The notes under the pieces: generated by a model | Database searches by the model: none | What the model saw: only the letters and a program-made list of their open reading frames with translations | What the model was told of the DNA's origin: nothing | Shown: positions 27,161 through 36,086 of the stretch, in pieces | How positions within the stretch are numbered: the first letter of the stretch is position 1 | Layout: every line of letters begins with the position of its first letter | Translations under genes and position numbers: made by a program | Source of the DNA: Candidatus Contubernalis alkalaceticus | Lineage (GTDB): Bacteria; Bacillota; Dethiobacteria; SKNC01 | NCBI RefSeq assembly: GCF_022558445.1 | Contig: NZ_CP054699.1 | Span: 3,178,001 to 3,242,000, forward strand | Direction of reading: 5' to 3' | DNA: 64,000 nt

Positions 27161-28582
27161 CTACAGATTCAGATATTCTTTTACTTCCCTCTGAATGGCC
27201 ACCACATTAGCCTCCGCCGCCGCCTCCGCATAAATGCGGAACACCGGTTCCGTCCCTGAAACTCTAATTAAACACCAGCTGCCGTCCTCCAGCAGAAACT
27301 TCCAACCATCTATGCGGTTAGCTGTCAATACCTGCTTACCACAAATCATGCCGGGGTCATAATGCTTTAAAGTCTCCAGAACCTTTTCCTTTTTCTGTTG
27401 AGTACAGTGAATATCCAGACGTCGGCTGACCACCGGGCCATATTCTTTATAAATCTCCTCTAAAATTACTTCAGGCTCCTTACCCTCCACAGCCAAAATT
27501 TCCATGAACAAGAGGCAGCCCAATATACCGTCTTTTTCAGGTACATGGCCTCTAATACTTATGCCGCCACTTTCCTCGCCCCCCAGAAAGGCTCCTTTTT
27601 TTAACATGGCATTTCCTATGTACTTAAACCCCACCGGAGTCTCCACCACCTCAACATTATGTTCCATGCCAATTCTGTCCAGCATATGGGTGGTAGCCAC
27701 CGTCCGGGCAACAGTACCCTTCCATTTCCTGTTTTTGATCAAATGATGCATCACCATAATAAGAATCTGATTTGGGCTATAGTAATTGCCCCGGCTGTCC
27801 ATTATACCCATACGGTCTGCATCCCCATCTAAGGCCAATCCCAGATCCGCTTCATTTTCCCTGACTTTAAACCTCAAAGAAGACAGGTTATCCTCCGCCG
27901 GATCCGGCAGCAGCCCACCAAAATAAGCATCCCGGCTGGAATTTATAGTAATGACCGAAACTCCCATAGATATCAAAAATTTATCCAGATAACCAATTCC
28001 TGCCCCGTGCATGGGATCTACCACTACCTTTAGCCCTGAATTCTTAATGGCATCTGTGTCCAACAGGCTTTGTAGATGATAGAGATAATTATTCTGCGGC
28101 TGGGATAGAGATATAAATCCCAACTTTTCAGCTTCATCCCGTTCCAATATATTAATTTCAGTATTTTCCTGCAGCTTCCTGACGTTTGCTACAATCTGAT
28201 CCGTAATATCCGGCATGGCCGGACCGGCATAATGGGGTATAAACTTAATCCCATGATATTGATGAGGATTATGGCTGGCAGTCAGCATTACAGCCCCAGC
28301 CAGTTCTTTTACCTTCACCGTATAGGCTACCGCCGGAGTAGGGACCCCATGGGGAGCCAGAAAAACCTTTATAGAATTACCTGCAAACACTTCTGCCACC
28401 GCCTGGGCAAATTCCTCTGAAAGAAAACGATTGTCAAAACCTATCATTATTCCCCTTTTTTCTAATTTGTTATCCTTTATGTAGTTGACTATAGCCTGGG
28501 CAACCAGCCTTAAATTCTCAAAGGTAAACTCCTGGGCAATAATAGCTCTCCAGCCATCAGTTCCAAATTTAATCTCCGCCAT
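27161..28582 (-). CDS. Phosphoglucomutase/phosphomannomutase family enzyme
   Basis: 473 aa. It interconverts hexose-6- and hexose-1-phosphate. Intact catalytic elements: the phosphoserine loop TASHNPHQYHG near residue 101, the magnesium loop LDGDADRMG near 240, the sugar-binding GGEESGG near 330, and the phosphate-binding C-terminal VSGTEPVFRIYAE. ATG 28582 with CAGGAGG 6-7 nt upstream. It stands alone upstream of the glucan genes and would supply glucose-1-phosphate to the nucleotidyltransferase, doing what the degenerate mutase domain there cannot. Confidence 0.93.
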   Translation of the reverse strand: MAEIKFGTDGWRAIIAQEFTFENLRLVAQAIVNYIKDNKLEKRGIMIGFDNRFLSEEFAQAVAEVFAGNSIKVFLAPHGVPTPAVAYTVKVKELAGAVMLTASHNPHQYHGIKFIPHYAGPAMPDITDQIVANVRKLQENTEINILERDEAEKLGFISLSQPQNNYLYHLQSLLDTDAIKNSGLKVVVDPMHGAGIGYLDKFLISMGVSVITINSSRDAYFGGLLPDPAEDNLSSLRFKVRENEADLGLALDGDADRMGIMDSRGNYYSPNQILIMVMHHLIKNRKWKGTVARTVATTHMLDRIGMEHNVEVVETPVGFKYIGNAMLKKGAFLGGEESGGISIRGHVPEKDGILGCLLFMEILAVEGKEPEVILEEIYKEYGPVVSRRLDIHCTQQKKEKVLETLKHYDPGMICGKQVLTANRIDGWKFLLEDGSWCLIRVSGTEPVFRIYAEAAAEANVVAIQREVKEYLNL

Positions 28583-28852
28583 TTTATCAACCTCCTGATA
28601 TAATATTGTCGAAAAAAAACTTATTATGGCATATTTTCCCTTAAAACATGAAAAACAGCCATTTTTGACTGCTCCAAATTATTATCTGTAAAATAAGTTA
28701 AATTATGCCTTGCCGCAAAAGTTACACCTCTCTATTTCTTTATGGATAATTATACCTTACTAACCAGTGAAAGTCTATGCATATCAAGGGATAATCTAAA
28801 AATTAACAACAAATTAATTAAAACATTATAGCTTTTATTTTTCCAAAAGCCA

Positions 28853-28881
28853 TTGACAACATTTTCCAAACAGCATAGAAT
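28853..28881 (+). promoter_or_regulatory. Strong sigma-A promoter for the alpha/beta-hydrolase gene
   Basis: TTGACA (28853-28858) and TAGAAT (28876-28881) with 17-bp spacing, 23 bp before the start codon and just ahead of AGGAGGG. The rest of the 322-bp gap (28583-28904) between divergent genes is AT-rich and shows nothing else. Confidence 0.75.
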
Positions 28882-28904
28882 ATAAGTCAGGAGGGTTGTT
28901 CCCG

Positions 28905-29753
28905 ATGACGTTCATAAATCTTGAGGAAACCTCATTCACCCTTACAGTTAAGGACCGAGTCACCCAGGAGGATATTCTGCTTCAAGGAAAAGTCTTCCTG
29001 CCCAAAAATGAAACAATCAGAAAAAGCCGGCTTCCCGCCATCTGCCTGTGCCACGGCATCCCCGGAGGAAGGGCGGCCCTTGACAATCCAGTGCGGGCTG
29101 ATGGACCGGGAAAGGAAAGCCTTCTCGAAAACTACCCAAAGCTGGCCCAGTGGTTCAGCCAGAAGGGCTTTGCCACCTTCACCTTTAATTTTAGAGGCAC
29201 CGGAGAAAGCGGTGGGAACTTTGATTTAGGGGAATGGACAGAAGATTTACGGACAGTGCTGGACTATATCTTTCAGCACCCCGGTATTCAAAAAGACCGT
29301 GTCATCTTGGTAGGGTTCAGTGGAGGGGCTGCCGTATCCATCTATACTGCCTCCCGGAATCCTCAAATTCACGCAGTAGTTTCACTGGCCTGCCCGGCAG
29401 ATTTCAACCTGCTGATTAACGAAAGCAGGCTGGAGGAGACTCTGAAAAGATTGAGGAAGATCGGAATTATTCGAGACGCCGGTTTCCCCCCCGACCCAAA
29501 GGCCTGGTTGAACAGGGCCCTGTCTTTGCGCCCTCTGGAAAATATAGAGAAAATATCTCCCCGTCCGGTGCTGATTATTCACGGGACAGAGGATGAAATA
29601 ATACCCCCGGAGCAGGCCATTGATCTCTTCAGAGCAGCCTCCCGGCCCAAAGATTTGTTCCTCATTGAGGGAGCCGGACACCGCCTGAAAAATAATGCAC
29701 AAGCTCTACACTACATCTTAGAGTGGATTAAAAAAATTAAAATATTTAATTAA
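28905..29753 (+). CDS. Alpha/beta-hydrolase (prolyl-oligopeptidase/dienelactone hydrolase-like)
   Basis: 282 aa, no signal peptide. Oxyanion region HGIPGGR near residue 46, the nucleophile elbow VGFSGGAAV near residue 140 (G-x-S-x-G), an acid site in HGTEDEIIPP and the catalytic His in GAGHRL form the usual triad in order. Substrate unknown; an esterase or peptidase is likely. ATG 28905 is chosen, with AGGAGGG 9 nt upstream; a TTG 9 nt earlier is too close to the site. Followed by a 77-bp gap and the membrane GGDEF/HD-GYP gene on the same strand. Confidence 0.85.
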   Translation: MTFINLEETSFTLTVKDRVTQEDILLQGKVFLPKNETIRKSRLPAICLCHGIPGGRAALDNPVRADGPGKESLLENYPKLAQWFSQKGFATFTFNFRGTGESGGNFDLGEWTEDLRTVLDYIFQHPGIQKDRVILVGFSGGAAVSIYTASRNPQIHAVVSLACPADFNLLINESRLEETLKRLRKIGIIRDAGFPPDPKAWLNRALSLRPLENIEKISPRPVLIIHGTEDEIIPPEQAIDLFRAASRPKDLFLIEGAGHRLKNNAQALHYILEWIKKIKIFN

Positions 29754-29830
29754 AATAGAGGATATTAAAGATATCTATAGAAATTAAGCGGATATCCTTT
29801 CCATCAAAGTTTTTCTGGAGATGATTAATT

Positions 29831-31486
29831 ATGGACAAAAAATACCTGTTAGGCCTGACCCTGGCACACTCCCTATTAATCATTATGATTGCTGTTTTTT
29901 TAAATCCGTACCCCTTAGTAGCTGCGGTTTTAATTTTGGTTTCTACAACTATTTTTCTCTTAACCCTGTGGCGAAACTTCTCTCTGCTTCAGGAAAGGCA
30001 GGACTCCTCTAATAAGTTTCAATTTTTTTCCGAACTGTCCCAGGATATTATTTACCGAATAAATTTTAAAACCGGTAAGCTGGATTATATCAACCGGGCT
30101 GCTGAAACAGTCCTGGGTTATACTCCAAAGGAATTACTGCATATGAACTTAGATGAAATAAATCTTCTGATGCCCGAAGAAGACAAATTTAACCTGACTG
30201 AAATGGAAAAAAACGTAACCATGCTAAAACCCCTAAATTTAGATCAAAATGCCGTCAGCTGTTCCAAGGAATACCGGTTCATGAAAAAAAATGGAGAATA
30301 CATTTGGCTGCAGAGTTCCCGGGTATTTCTGCTGGATAATATGAAAAAACCTATTTATATGTACAGCACCGATAGAGATATTACAAAACAGAAAAGCTAT
30401 GAAAAGCACCTGAAATACTTAAATACCCGGGATGTACTAACCGGGCTTTTCAATAGAAACTATTTTGAAGAGGAAATGAACCGGCTGCAAAACCCCCGTT
30501 TTAGACCGGTAAGCATCATCGTATCCGACGTAAACTGCCTTAAATTTATCAACGACACCCTGGGGCATGATAAAGGAGACCAGCTGCTAAAAAATGCAGC
30601 CAAGGCTTTTCGTTCCACCCTCCGTTCTTCGGATATGGCCGCTAGAATTGGAGGGGATGAATTTGCCGTAGTTCTTCCGGAGACCGACCGGGAAACTGCA
30701 TTTGAAGCGGTAGAACGGATAAACCAATATGTAAAAAAATATAATGCCGAATATCCGGACCTTCCCTTGAGCATGTCCTTCGGAACGGCATGTACCTATA
30801 ATAAGGAAAAAACACTGACCAAAACTTTTCAAGAAGCCGACGATGCCATGTACCGGGATAAACTGGGTAAAAGAGAGAGCATTCAGCTTACCCTGGTCCA
30901 AACCATGCTGACCTCCCTTCATAAGAAAAACCACATTTCCCAGGGACATTCTGAAAGACTGGAAAAATTAATTTCTTATATAGCCACGGCCGAGAATATT
31001 AAACTAAGCCAGGATGAATTTCATAACCTAAAAACCTTGGCAGCATTTCACGATATTGGCGAAGTTGGGGTGCCTGAGGAAATTCTAAAAAAGCCGGATA
31101 TCTTAACAGCCGAAGAAATAGAAATAATAAGAAAACACCCGGAAACAGGTTTTCGCATCGCCTCGGCTTCACCAAAAATGGCCCCTCTGGCACAGTATAT
31201 ACTGCACCATCACGAGTGGTGGAACGGAAACGGCTATCCTTCAGGGCTGATGGGGGAAGAAATCCCCTACCTGTGCCGGCTTTTAGCTATTATCGATGCC
31301 TACGACAGTATGACCAGTCAGCGCCCCTACCGGAAAACCCTGTCCCATGAAGAAGCCATCAAGGAACTAGAAAAGGGAAAAGGTTCTCAGTTTGACCCAA
31401 CACTTACCAATAATTTCATCGAAATCATGGAAAAATCCTGTTTCTCAGAAATGGAAATTCCTAATGAACAAGTAAAAACCATCTAG
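29831..31486 (+). CDS. Membrane PAS-GGDEF-HD-GYP dual c-di-GMP turnover protein
   Basis: 551 aa. Two N-terminal membrane spans (about residues 5-45), a PAS domain (about 60-185, LSQDIIYRINFKTG...DRDITKQ), a GGDEF domain with RIGGDEFAVVLP, and an HD-GYP domain with AFHDIGEVGVPEE, HHHEWWNGNGYPSG and IIDAYDSMTSQRPY. All key residues are present, so both synthesis and hydrolysis of cyclic di-GMP are possible. It ends 3 bp before the convergent ttcA-like gene. Architecture is close to the protein at 13.1 kb, but membrane-bound and without GAF. Confidence 0.9.
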   Translation: MDKKYLLGLTLAHSLLIIMIAVFLNPYPLVAAVLILVSTTIFLLTLWRNFSLLQERQDSSNKFQFFSELSQDIIYRINFKTGKLDYINRAAETVLGYTPKELLHMNLDEINLLMPEEDKFNLTEMEKNVTMLKPLNLDQNAVSCSKEYRFMKKNGEYIWLQSSRVFLLDNMKKPIYMYSTDRDITKQKSYEKHLKYLNTRDVLTGLFNRNYFEEEMNRLQNPRFRPVSIIVSDVNCLKFINDTLGHDKGDQLLKNAAKAFRSTLRSSDMAARIGGDEFAVVLPETDRETAFEAVERINQYVKKYNAEYPDLPLSMSFGTACTYNKEKTLTKTFQEADDAMYRDKLGKRESIQLTLVQTMLTSLHKKNHISQGHSERLEKLISYIATAENIKLSQDEFHNLKTLAAFHDIGEVGVPEEILKKPDILTAEEIEIIRKHPETGFRIASASPKMAPLAQYILHHHEWWNGNGYPSGLMGEEIPYLCRLLAIIDAYDSMTSQRPYRKTLSHEEAIKELEKGKGSQFDPTLTNNFIEIMEKSCFSEMEIPNEQVKTI

Positions 31487-31489
31487 ATA

Positions 31490-32254
31490 TTATTCCAGTG
31501 CTTCAAAATCAAATTCTTCATACTCCAGATTGGGCCACAGATGGTCTGTCTCAATTCTCTGTAATGCCAGCCACAGGCGGTGCTTCACCCTGGGAACCTT
31601 CTCCTCCACATGGTCAATAATTTCCTTCACCAACTGCCTCTTAGTTTTACCCGAAGCCGGACAAGGGTTCTTCAGCACCGGCAGAAATTTTTCCCGGGCC
31701 ATAATACTCAAGTTTTTTTCCGGAACATAGACCAAGGGGCGAATCAAGGTAAGATCCTTCCTATCCAGGTACATTCGGGGTAAAAAGGTTCGAGTCCTTC
31801 CCTCAAAGAACATGCTCATAAACAGAGTCTCAATGGCGTCATCTAGATTATGTCCCAGGGCAACCTTATTACATCCTAATTCTTTCCCTCGGTCATCCAA
31901 GGCCCCCCGGCGCATCCGGGAACACAGGGAACAGGGATTTTTCTCCTTTCGAGTCTCAAAGATTACAGGCCCGATCCGGGTATCCACCTGCTCATAGGGA
32001 ACTCCCAGGTTCTTACAAAAACTGGCCAGTGGGCCGTAATCCACCTCAAAACCCAGGTTTATGGTTACTGCCCACAGCTTAAAGTCCAGTTTCCTCAAAG
32101 ATTTTTGCAGGTAACGAAGCACCATCAGCAAAATCAGGCTGTCTTTCCCCCCGGAAACTCCCACAGCAATCTTATCTCCCTGCTGTATCATCTTATAATC
32201 CAACAGAGCTTTCTTGGTTCGGTTTAATATGAAACGAGGTATTTTCTGCGACAT
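31490..32254 (-). CDS. TtcA-like tRNA thiolation / PP-loop ATPase
   Basis: 254 aa. The PP-loop GVSGGKDSLILL near residue 33 binds ATP. A CSLCSRMRRGAL motif about 110-121 and a downstream NPCPASGKTKR cysteine fit the TtcA family, which inserts sulphur at position 2 of C32 in tRNA through an Fe-S cluster. The family is broad, and a different thiolation target cannot be excluded. ATG 32254 with GGAAGGAG upstream. Convergent with the GGDEF gene; the DpaB-like gene ends upstream by about 40 bp. Confidence 0.85.
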   Translation of the reverse strand: MSQKIPRFILNRTKKALLDYKMIQQGDKIAVGVSGGKDSLILLMVLRYLQKSLRKLDFKLWAVTINLGFEVDYGPLASFCKNLGVPYEQVDTRIGPVIFETRKEKNPCSLCSRMRRGALDDRGKELGCNKVALGHNLDDAIETLFMSMFFEGRTRTFLPRMYLDRKDLTLIRPLVYVPEKNLSIMAREKFLPVLKNPCPASGKTKRQLVKEIIDHVEEKVPRVKHRLWLALQRIETDHLWPNLEYEEFDFEALE

Positions 32255-32294
32255 GAATTACTCCTTCCCAGAGATAGAAGATATAACTGATAAT

Positions 32295-32882
32295 CTAATG
32301 AGGGAGAGTCTCAAGTACTAATAGATATGGTTCTATCTGAAGATTATCCGCGGCAGCTTGAGCTGTTTCCTTTAAAAGTTCCATCCGGGACAAAAAAGAT
32401 CCAACCCTCTCTCCTGAACCGGCGGCCAATGCCTCCTCCGGTTTAAGGAAGACCGGCCCAAAAGGGACAAAATAAGTCCTCTCCTTTTTCATAAGGTCTC
32501 CCAAATAGCAGATTAAATCCCGGGTACCGGCATCCAAGCCCGCCGGGGCTACCACCAGGGATACCCGTTCCGGAAGCCTAAGGCTCACCAGCTGTTTCCA
32601 TAACCAGGGGGGGCAAGGGGCAGCCACCAAAAGATCCATTTCCTTTACATAATCATGCCCTATCAAATTAAAAGACTCAGGGATCTCTTCAAAGGAGACT
32701 CCCATTAAATTCAACTTCTTCTTTAGAGAACTTCTTACCTTGACCCCGGCATTAGAACTCACCAGATAGGCCCTGATCCTGGCCCCGACCTCCAACATCT
32801 TTTGTATTTCCTCCACAACTCTATCACTCAAATCAGGCATATCACAGATCAAAAAGACAATTTTTTTTTCTTTTAAGATCAT
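32295..32882 (-). CDS. Dipicolinate synthase subunit B-like flavoprotein (divergent)
   Basis: 195 aa. The fold order and its end resemble SpoVFB/DpaB: VFLICDMPDLSDRVVEEIQ at the start, LLVAAPCPPWLWKQL, then TYFVPFGPVFLKPEE...SRMELLKETAQAA and IEPYLLVLE, which mirror the known FIPFG...KMDLLPQT...ILVE ending. The N-terminal flavin region is poorly conserved. The neighbour upstream, dapB, makes tetrahydrodipicolinate, the pathway precursor, so the context supports the call, but no DpaA is present here. ATG 32882 with GGGGGTG upstream. Confidence 0.6.
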   Translation of the reverse strand: MILKEKKIVFLICDMPDLSDRVVEEIQKMLEVGARIRAYLVSSNAGVKVRSSLKKKLNLMGVSFEEIPESFNLIGHDYVKEMDLLVAAPCPPWLWKQLVSLRLPERVSLVVAPAGLDAGTRDLICYLGDLMKKERTYFVPFGPVFLKPEEALAAGSGERVGSFLSRMELLKETAQAAADNLQIEPYLLVLETLPH

Positions 32883-32981
32883 AAGAAACACCCCCGTTTA
32901 CTACAGCATATGCAAAAGAGGGCACATAGTGATTCAAGTATATATTAATTTTCTTGCAATTTATTAAGCATACACAATAGT

Positions 32982-33770
32982 TTACAGAAGGTTTTCAAGG
33001 CCGTATACTACTCCTTCAATCTGGGAAAGCTTTCTTATGGCCATAATCACACCGGGCATGAAAGAGGTGCGGTTCAAGGAATCATGACGAATAATCAGAG
33101 TCTGACCCAAACCTCCAAAAATAACTTCCTGGTGCGCTACCAACCCCGGAAGACGAATACTGTGGATTTTAATCCCACCCATTTCCCCGCCTCTGACCCC
33201 AGGAATTTTTTCCAATTCCTGAACTAAAGCGGCGGCCGGGGAATCCTTCTGCTCCAGGATCATCTCCACCGTTTTCAAAGCGGTACCGGAGGGGGCGTCC
33301 ACTTTTTGATCATGATGCATTTCAATAATTTCAACACTATCAAAATAACGAACTGCCTGACGGGCAAAGTTCATCATCATCACTGCCCCCAGAGCAAAGT
33401 TTGGGGCGATAACCGCCTTAACATTGTTTTGAGCAGCTTTCAGACGAATTTTTTCCAGATCCACACCTGTAATCCCGGTGGTTCCCACCACCATATTAAC
33501 TCCGCTGCTCATGGTAATTTCTATATTTTTCATCACCACAAAGGGCGTAGTAAAATCAACCACCACCTGAGGCTGTAATCTCTTTATAGTATAATCAAGG
33601 TCATCTGTAATTTGGACTCCGATACAACCCAAGCCGCACAATTCTCCGACGTCCTTACCCACTTCACCCATGTCCACAGCCCCACACAGCTCCAAGTCAT
33701 CCTGGGCGTATACAGCCCGAACAACTTCTTTACCCATGTTTCCTCCTGCTCCGTTTACTATTACCTTCAA
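32982..33770 (-). CDS. dapB: 4-hydroxy-tetrahydrodipicolinate reductase
   Basis: 262 aa. It reduces the DapA product with NAD(P)H for lysine, diaminopimelate and dipicolinate synthesis. The nucleotide site is VNGAGGNMGKEVV, the middle has VVGTTGI, the catalytic and substrate region reads EIIEMHHDQKVDAPSGTALK, and the C-terminal half has HSIRLPGLVAHQEVIFGG. All are standard. The start is TTG 33770 with a G-rich site (AGGAAGGGGG) upstream. It leads the dapB-DpaB-like pair; no dapA is next to it. Confidence 0.95.
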   Translation of the reverse strand: MKVIVNGAGGNMGKEVVRAVYAQDDLELCGAVDMGEVGKDVGELCGLGCIGVQITDDLDYTIKRLQPQVVVDFTTPFVVMKNIEITMSSGVNMVVGTTGITGVDLEKIRLKAAQNNVKAVIAPNFALGAVMMMNFARQAVRYFDSVEIIEMHHDQKVDAPSGTALKTVEMILEQKDSPAAALVQELEKIPGVRGGEMGGIKIHSIRLPGLVAHQEVIFGGLGQTLIIRHDSLNRTSFMPGVIMAIRKLSQIEGVVYGLENLL

Positions 33771-33925
33771 ATTATAACCCCCTTCCTTATCCTGTAACTA
33801 TTACTTATTCTCCTATAAAGAACCTTCTCTGTCAAGTTTCCTTATCTAAAAGGATTATTTTAAATATAAAAAGGGAAAACTTAAAAAAGTATTTTATTTT
33901 AGTATAGTTAAAGGAGAGAAATCTT

Positions 33926-34948
33926 ATGCCCGTAAAAATAGGAATTAATGGTTTTGGAAGAATTGGACGCAATGTATTAAGAATTGCCCAGGAATACCAA
34001 AATATTGCCATCACCGCCATCAACGACCTGGGTTCCACAAAGAACCTGACACATCTTTTTAAATATGATTCCCTCTACGGCAAGTTTCAAGGAGATATCA
34101 AATACAACGATGAAGATTCTATCACCGTCAACGGCCGAAAAATCAATTTCTTTCACCAAATGAGACCGGAAAAGATCCCCTGGAAAGAATACGATGTGGA
34201 TATCGTCATCGAAGCCACCGGAAGATTTAAAACCCGGGGCGAACTTCAAGAACACCTGGTGGGGGGAGCAAAAAAAGTAATCCTCACTACACCGGGAAAA
34301 GACATGGATGTTACTGTGGTAATGGGAGTAAACCAAGAAGATTTGAAGGAAGAACATGAAATTATCTCCAACGCTTCCTGCACCACCAACGCCCTGGCCC
34401 CTATCGTCAAGATTTTAGAGGAAAAATTTGGCATTGAAAAAGGTGTAATGATGACCGCCCATGCTTATACCAATGACCAACAGCTTTTGGACCTTCCCCA
34501 CGATGATCCCAGAAGGGCCCGGGCCGCCAACCTGTCCATCATCCCCACCACCACCGGCGCCGCCAAAGCTGTTTCCCTGGTAGTACCGGAAGCAAAGGGC
34601 AAACTGGACGGTATGGCCATCAGAGTGCCTACCCCTACAGTATCCTTGATTGACTTCGTAGCTCACCTAAAAAAGAAAACCAACGCCGACGAAGTAAACG
34701 CTGCCTTTACCCAAGAATCCCGGGGAAAGATGAAAGGAATCCTGGGTGTCTCCGACGAACCCCTGGTTTCCATCGATTATAAAGGAAGCCCATATTCAAC
34801 TGTAGTAGATACTCTCTCCACCATGGTCATGGGAGACGACCTGGTAAAGGTAATCTCCTGGTACGACAACGAATGGGGTTACTCCGTTCGAGTGGTTGAC
34901 CTGGTAGAATTCGTGTCCAAAAAAATGTTAGCCCCGGCTGCAGTATAA
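33926..34948 (+). CDS. gap: Glyceraldehyde-3-phosphate dehydrogenase, type I
   Basis: 340 aa. Glycolytic/gluconeogenic NAD(P)-dependent enzyme. The Rossmann motif is GINGFGRIGRNVLRIA. The catalytic cysteine sits in SNASCTTNALAP near residue 155, and the C-terminal NEWGYSVRVVDLVE is intact. ATG with AAAGGAG about 10 nt upstream. It stands alone with its own terminator, whose first arm is part of the last codons. Other glycolytic genes such as pgk or tpi are not adjacent. Confidence 0.97.
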   Translation: MPVKIGINGFGRIGRNVLRIAQEYQNIAITAINDLGSTKNLTHLFKYDSLYGKFQGDIKYNDEDSITVNGRKINFFHQMRPEKIPWKEYDVDIVIEATGRFKTRGELQEHLVGGAKKVILTTPGKDMDVTVVMGVNQEDLKEEHEIISNASCTTNALAPIVKILEEKFGIEKGVMMTAHAYTNDQQLLDLPHDDPRRARAANLSIIPTTTGAAKAVSLVVPEAKGKLDGMAIRVPTPTVSLIDFVAHLKKKTNADEVNAAFTQESRGKMKGILGVSDEPLVSIDYKGSPYSTVVDTLSTMVMGDDLVKVISWYDNEWGYSVRVVDLVEFVSKKMLAPAAV

Positions 34949-34963
34949 GCCGGGGTTTTCTTT
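34932..34963 (+). terminator. Terminator overlapping the end of gap
   Basis: CCCCGGCT (34932-34939) pairs with AGCCGGGG (34948-34955), followed by TTTTCTTT. The 5' arm encodes part of the final Ala-Pro-Ala-Ala stretch and the loop contains the stop codon. Confidence 0.85.
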
Positions 34964-35118
34964 AGCCGCTGGTTTTAAGTACTTACTTTGAATCCTTTAA
35001 AAAACAGCCTGAGTAAGGGAGAAGGTTTCATATTTTTTAGGCTCCGGGCATTTGTCATTATTTTCACTTTATGTTATCATTAATATATATTTAATCCTTA
35101 TCAAGAGGAGGAACCAAC

Positions 35119-35730
35119 TTGTCTACCTATATGCATTTGGATGTCACCCTGAACAAGGCCTGCCAGGAATTTTCCCAACTTCCGGCGGAGGAAATAACCT
35201 GGAAAAGTCAGTCCCGATTCGACCCGGAAAACAGCTGTTTTATACTTCAATTTTTCAATGAAGATGTGGTAGTCACCTACCCCGCAGGAGAGGTATCTTA
35301 TAAGGACCGCCAGGAGGAAATGCCCATAAATGAAAAAATCCTGGTACTCCATTACCTGATCAACTCTCAGGGAATTCCCCTGTCGGAACACTGGATTCCC
35401 TTCCGGGATATTCCCGGCGGCAGCATTTATGTAGATCCCTTTAAAGGACGAGCCTACTATCCCTTTATAGGGACCTTTGGCAAAAACCCCCAAGGCTTTG
35501 AAAAGGCCAGCTTAAAATTGGGCGGAGAAAAGATGGAGATGGGTGATTTAAGCTTTAAAATCTCAGTTTTTCCCATGGTGCCGATTGTTTACATATTATG
35601 GCTGGGAGACCATGAAATGCCTGCCTCCGGAAACATTCTTTTTAACCAATCTGCCGCATTCTACCTTCCTACAGAAGATTATGCCATTATCGGAGGAATG
35701 ACCTCGTCAAAATTAAAAAAATCAGTATAA
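35119..35730 (+). CDS. DUF3786 protein
   Basis: 203 aa. DUF3786 occurs in anaerobes, often near corrinoid, acetyl-CoA synthase or hydrogenase genes; its job is unsettled. Visible here: AGEVSYKDRQEEMPINEKILVLHYL, the VPIVYILWLGDHEMPASGNILF stretch typical of the family, and YLPTEDYAIIG near the end. No membrane span or metal motif is evident. The start is TTG 35119 with GAGGAGG 7 nt upstream. It is 53 bp ahead of a small Cys-rich gene on the same strand. Confidence 0.8.
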   Translation: MSTYMHLDVTLNKACQEFSQLPAEEITWKSQSRFDPENSCFILQFFNEDVVVTYPAGEVSYKDRQEEMPINEKILVLHYLINSQGIPLSEHWIPFRDIPGGSIYVDPFKGRAYYPFIGTFGKNPQGFEKASLKLGGEKMEMGDLSFKISVFPMVPIVYILWLGDHEMPASGNILFNQSAAFYLPTEDYAIIGGMTSSKLKKSV

Positions 35731-35783
35731 GTAAGAACTCCAAGGGCAAGATATTAAAAGTTTAGTTTACAAGGAGAGGATTC

Positions 35784-36032
35784 TTGTCCATGGAAAAAAA
35801 CTGTCCCATGTGCAGCGGCAGCATTCGACCCCAGGAAAACTGCTATCAGTGTGGGAGCCCCCTGGAGGACCGGGGAGTCCTGAGCAGCCACCTGGACCGC
35901 TATGCACCAGATGCCGACCAAAATTTTTTTCAACTTACCCAGGAAGAAGAGACTATTACCAATTCATACTGCACTCATCTGCTGTACTGTTCCAAGTGCC
36001 AGGAAGGCATAACCCGTTCCATTAAAAAATAA
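35784..36032 (+). CDS. Small cysteine-rich protein, possible zinc ribbon
   Basis: 82 aa. Two CxxC pairs at the N terminus (CPMCSG...CYQCGSP, about residues 7-25) look like a zinc ribbon. A second group CTHLLYCSKC near residue 63 could form another metal site. No known domain beyond that. TTG 35784 and ATG 35790 are both possible; spacing to AAGGAG favours TTG. A terminator follows at once, so it ends the DUF3786 unit. Confidence 0.6.
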   Translation: MSMEKNCPMCSGSIRPQENCYQCGSPLEDRGVLSSHLDRYAPDADQNFFQLTQEEETITNSYCTHLLYCSKCQEGITRSIKK

Positions 36033-36068
36033 AACCGATGAGATTATAATCTCATCGGTTTTTATTTT
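36031..36068. terminator. Bidirectional terminator
   Basis: AAACCGATGAGATT-AT-AATCTCATCGGTTT hairpin followed by TTTATTTTTC on the plus strand; A-rich on the other side. It serves the Cys-rich gene and probably also the convergent DUF2892 gene. Confidence 0.85.
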
Positions 36069-36086
36069 TCTAATTTTTACATTTTC

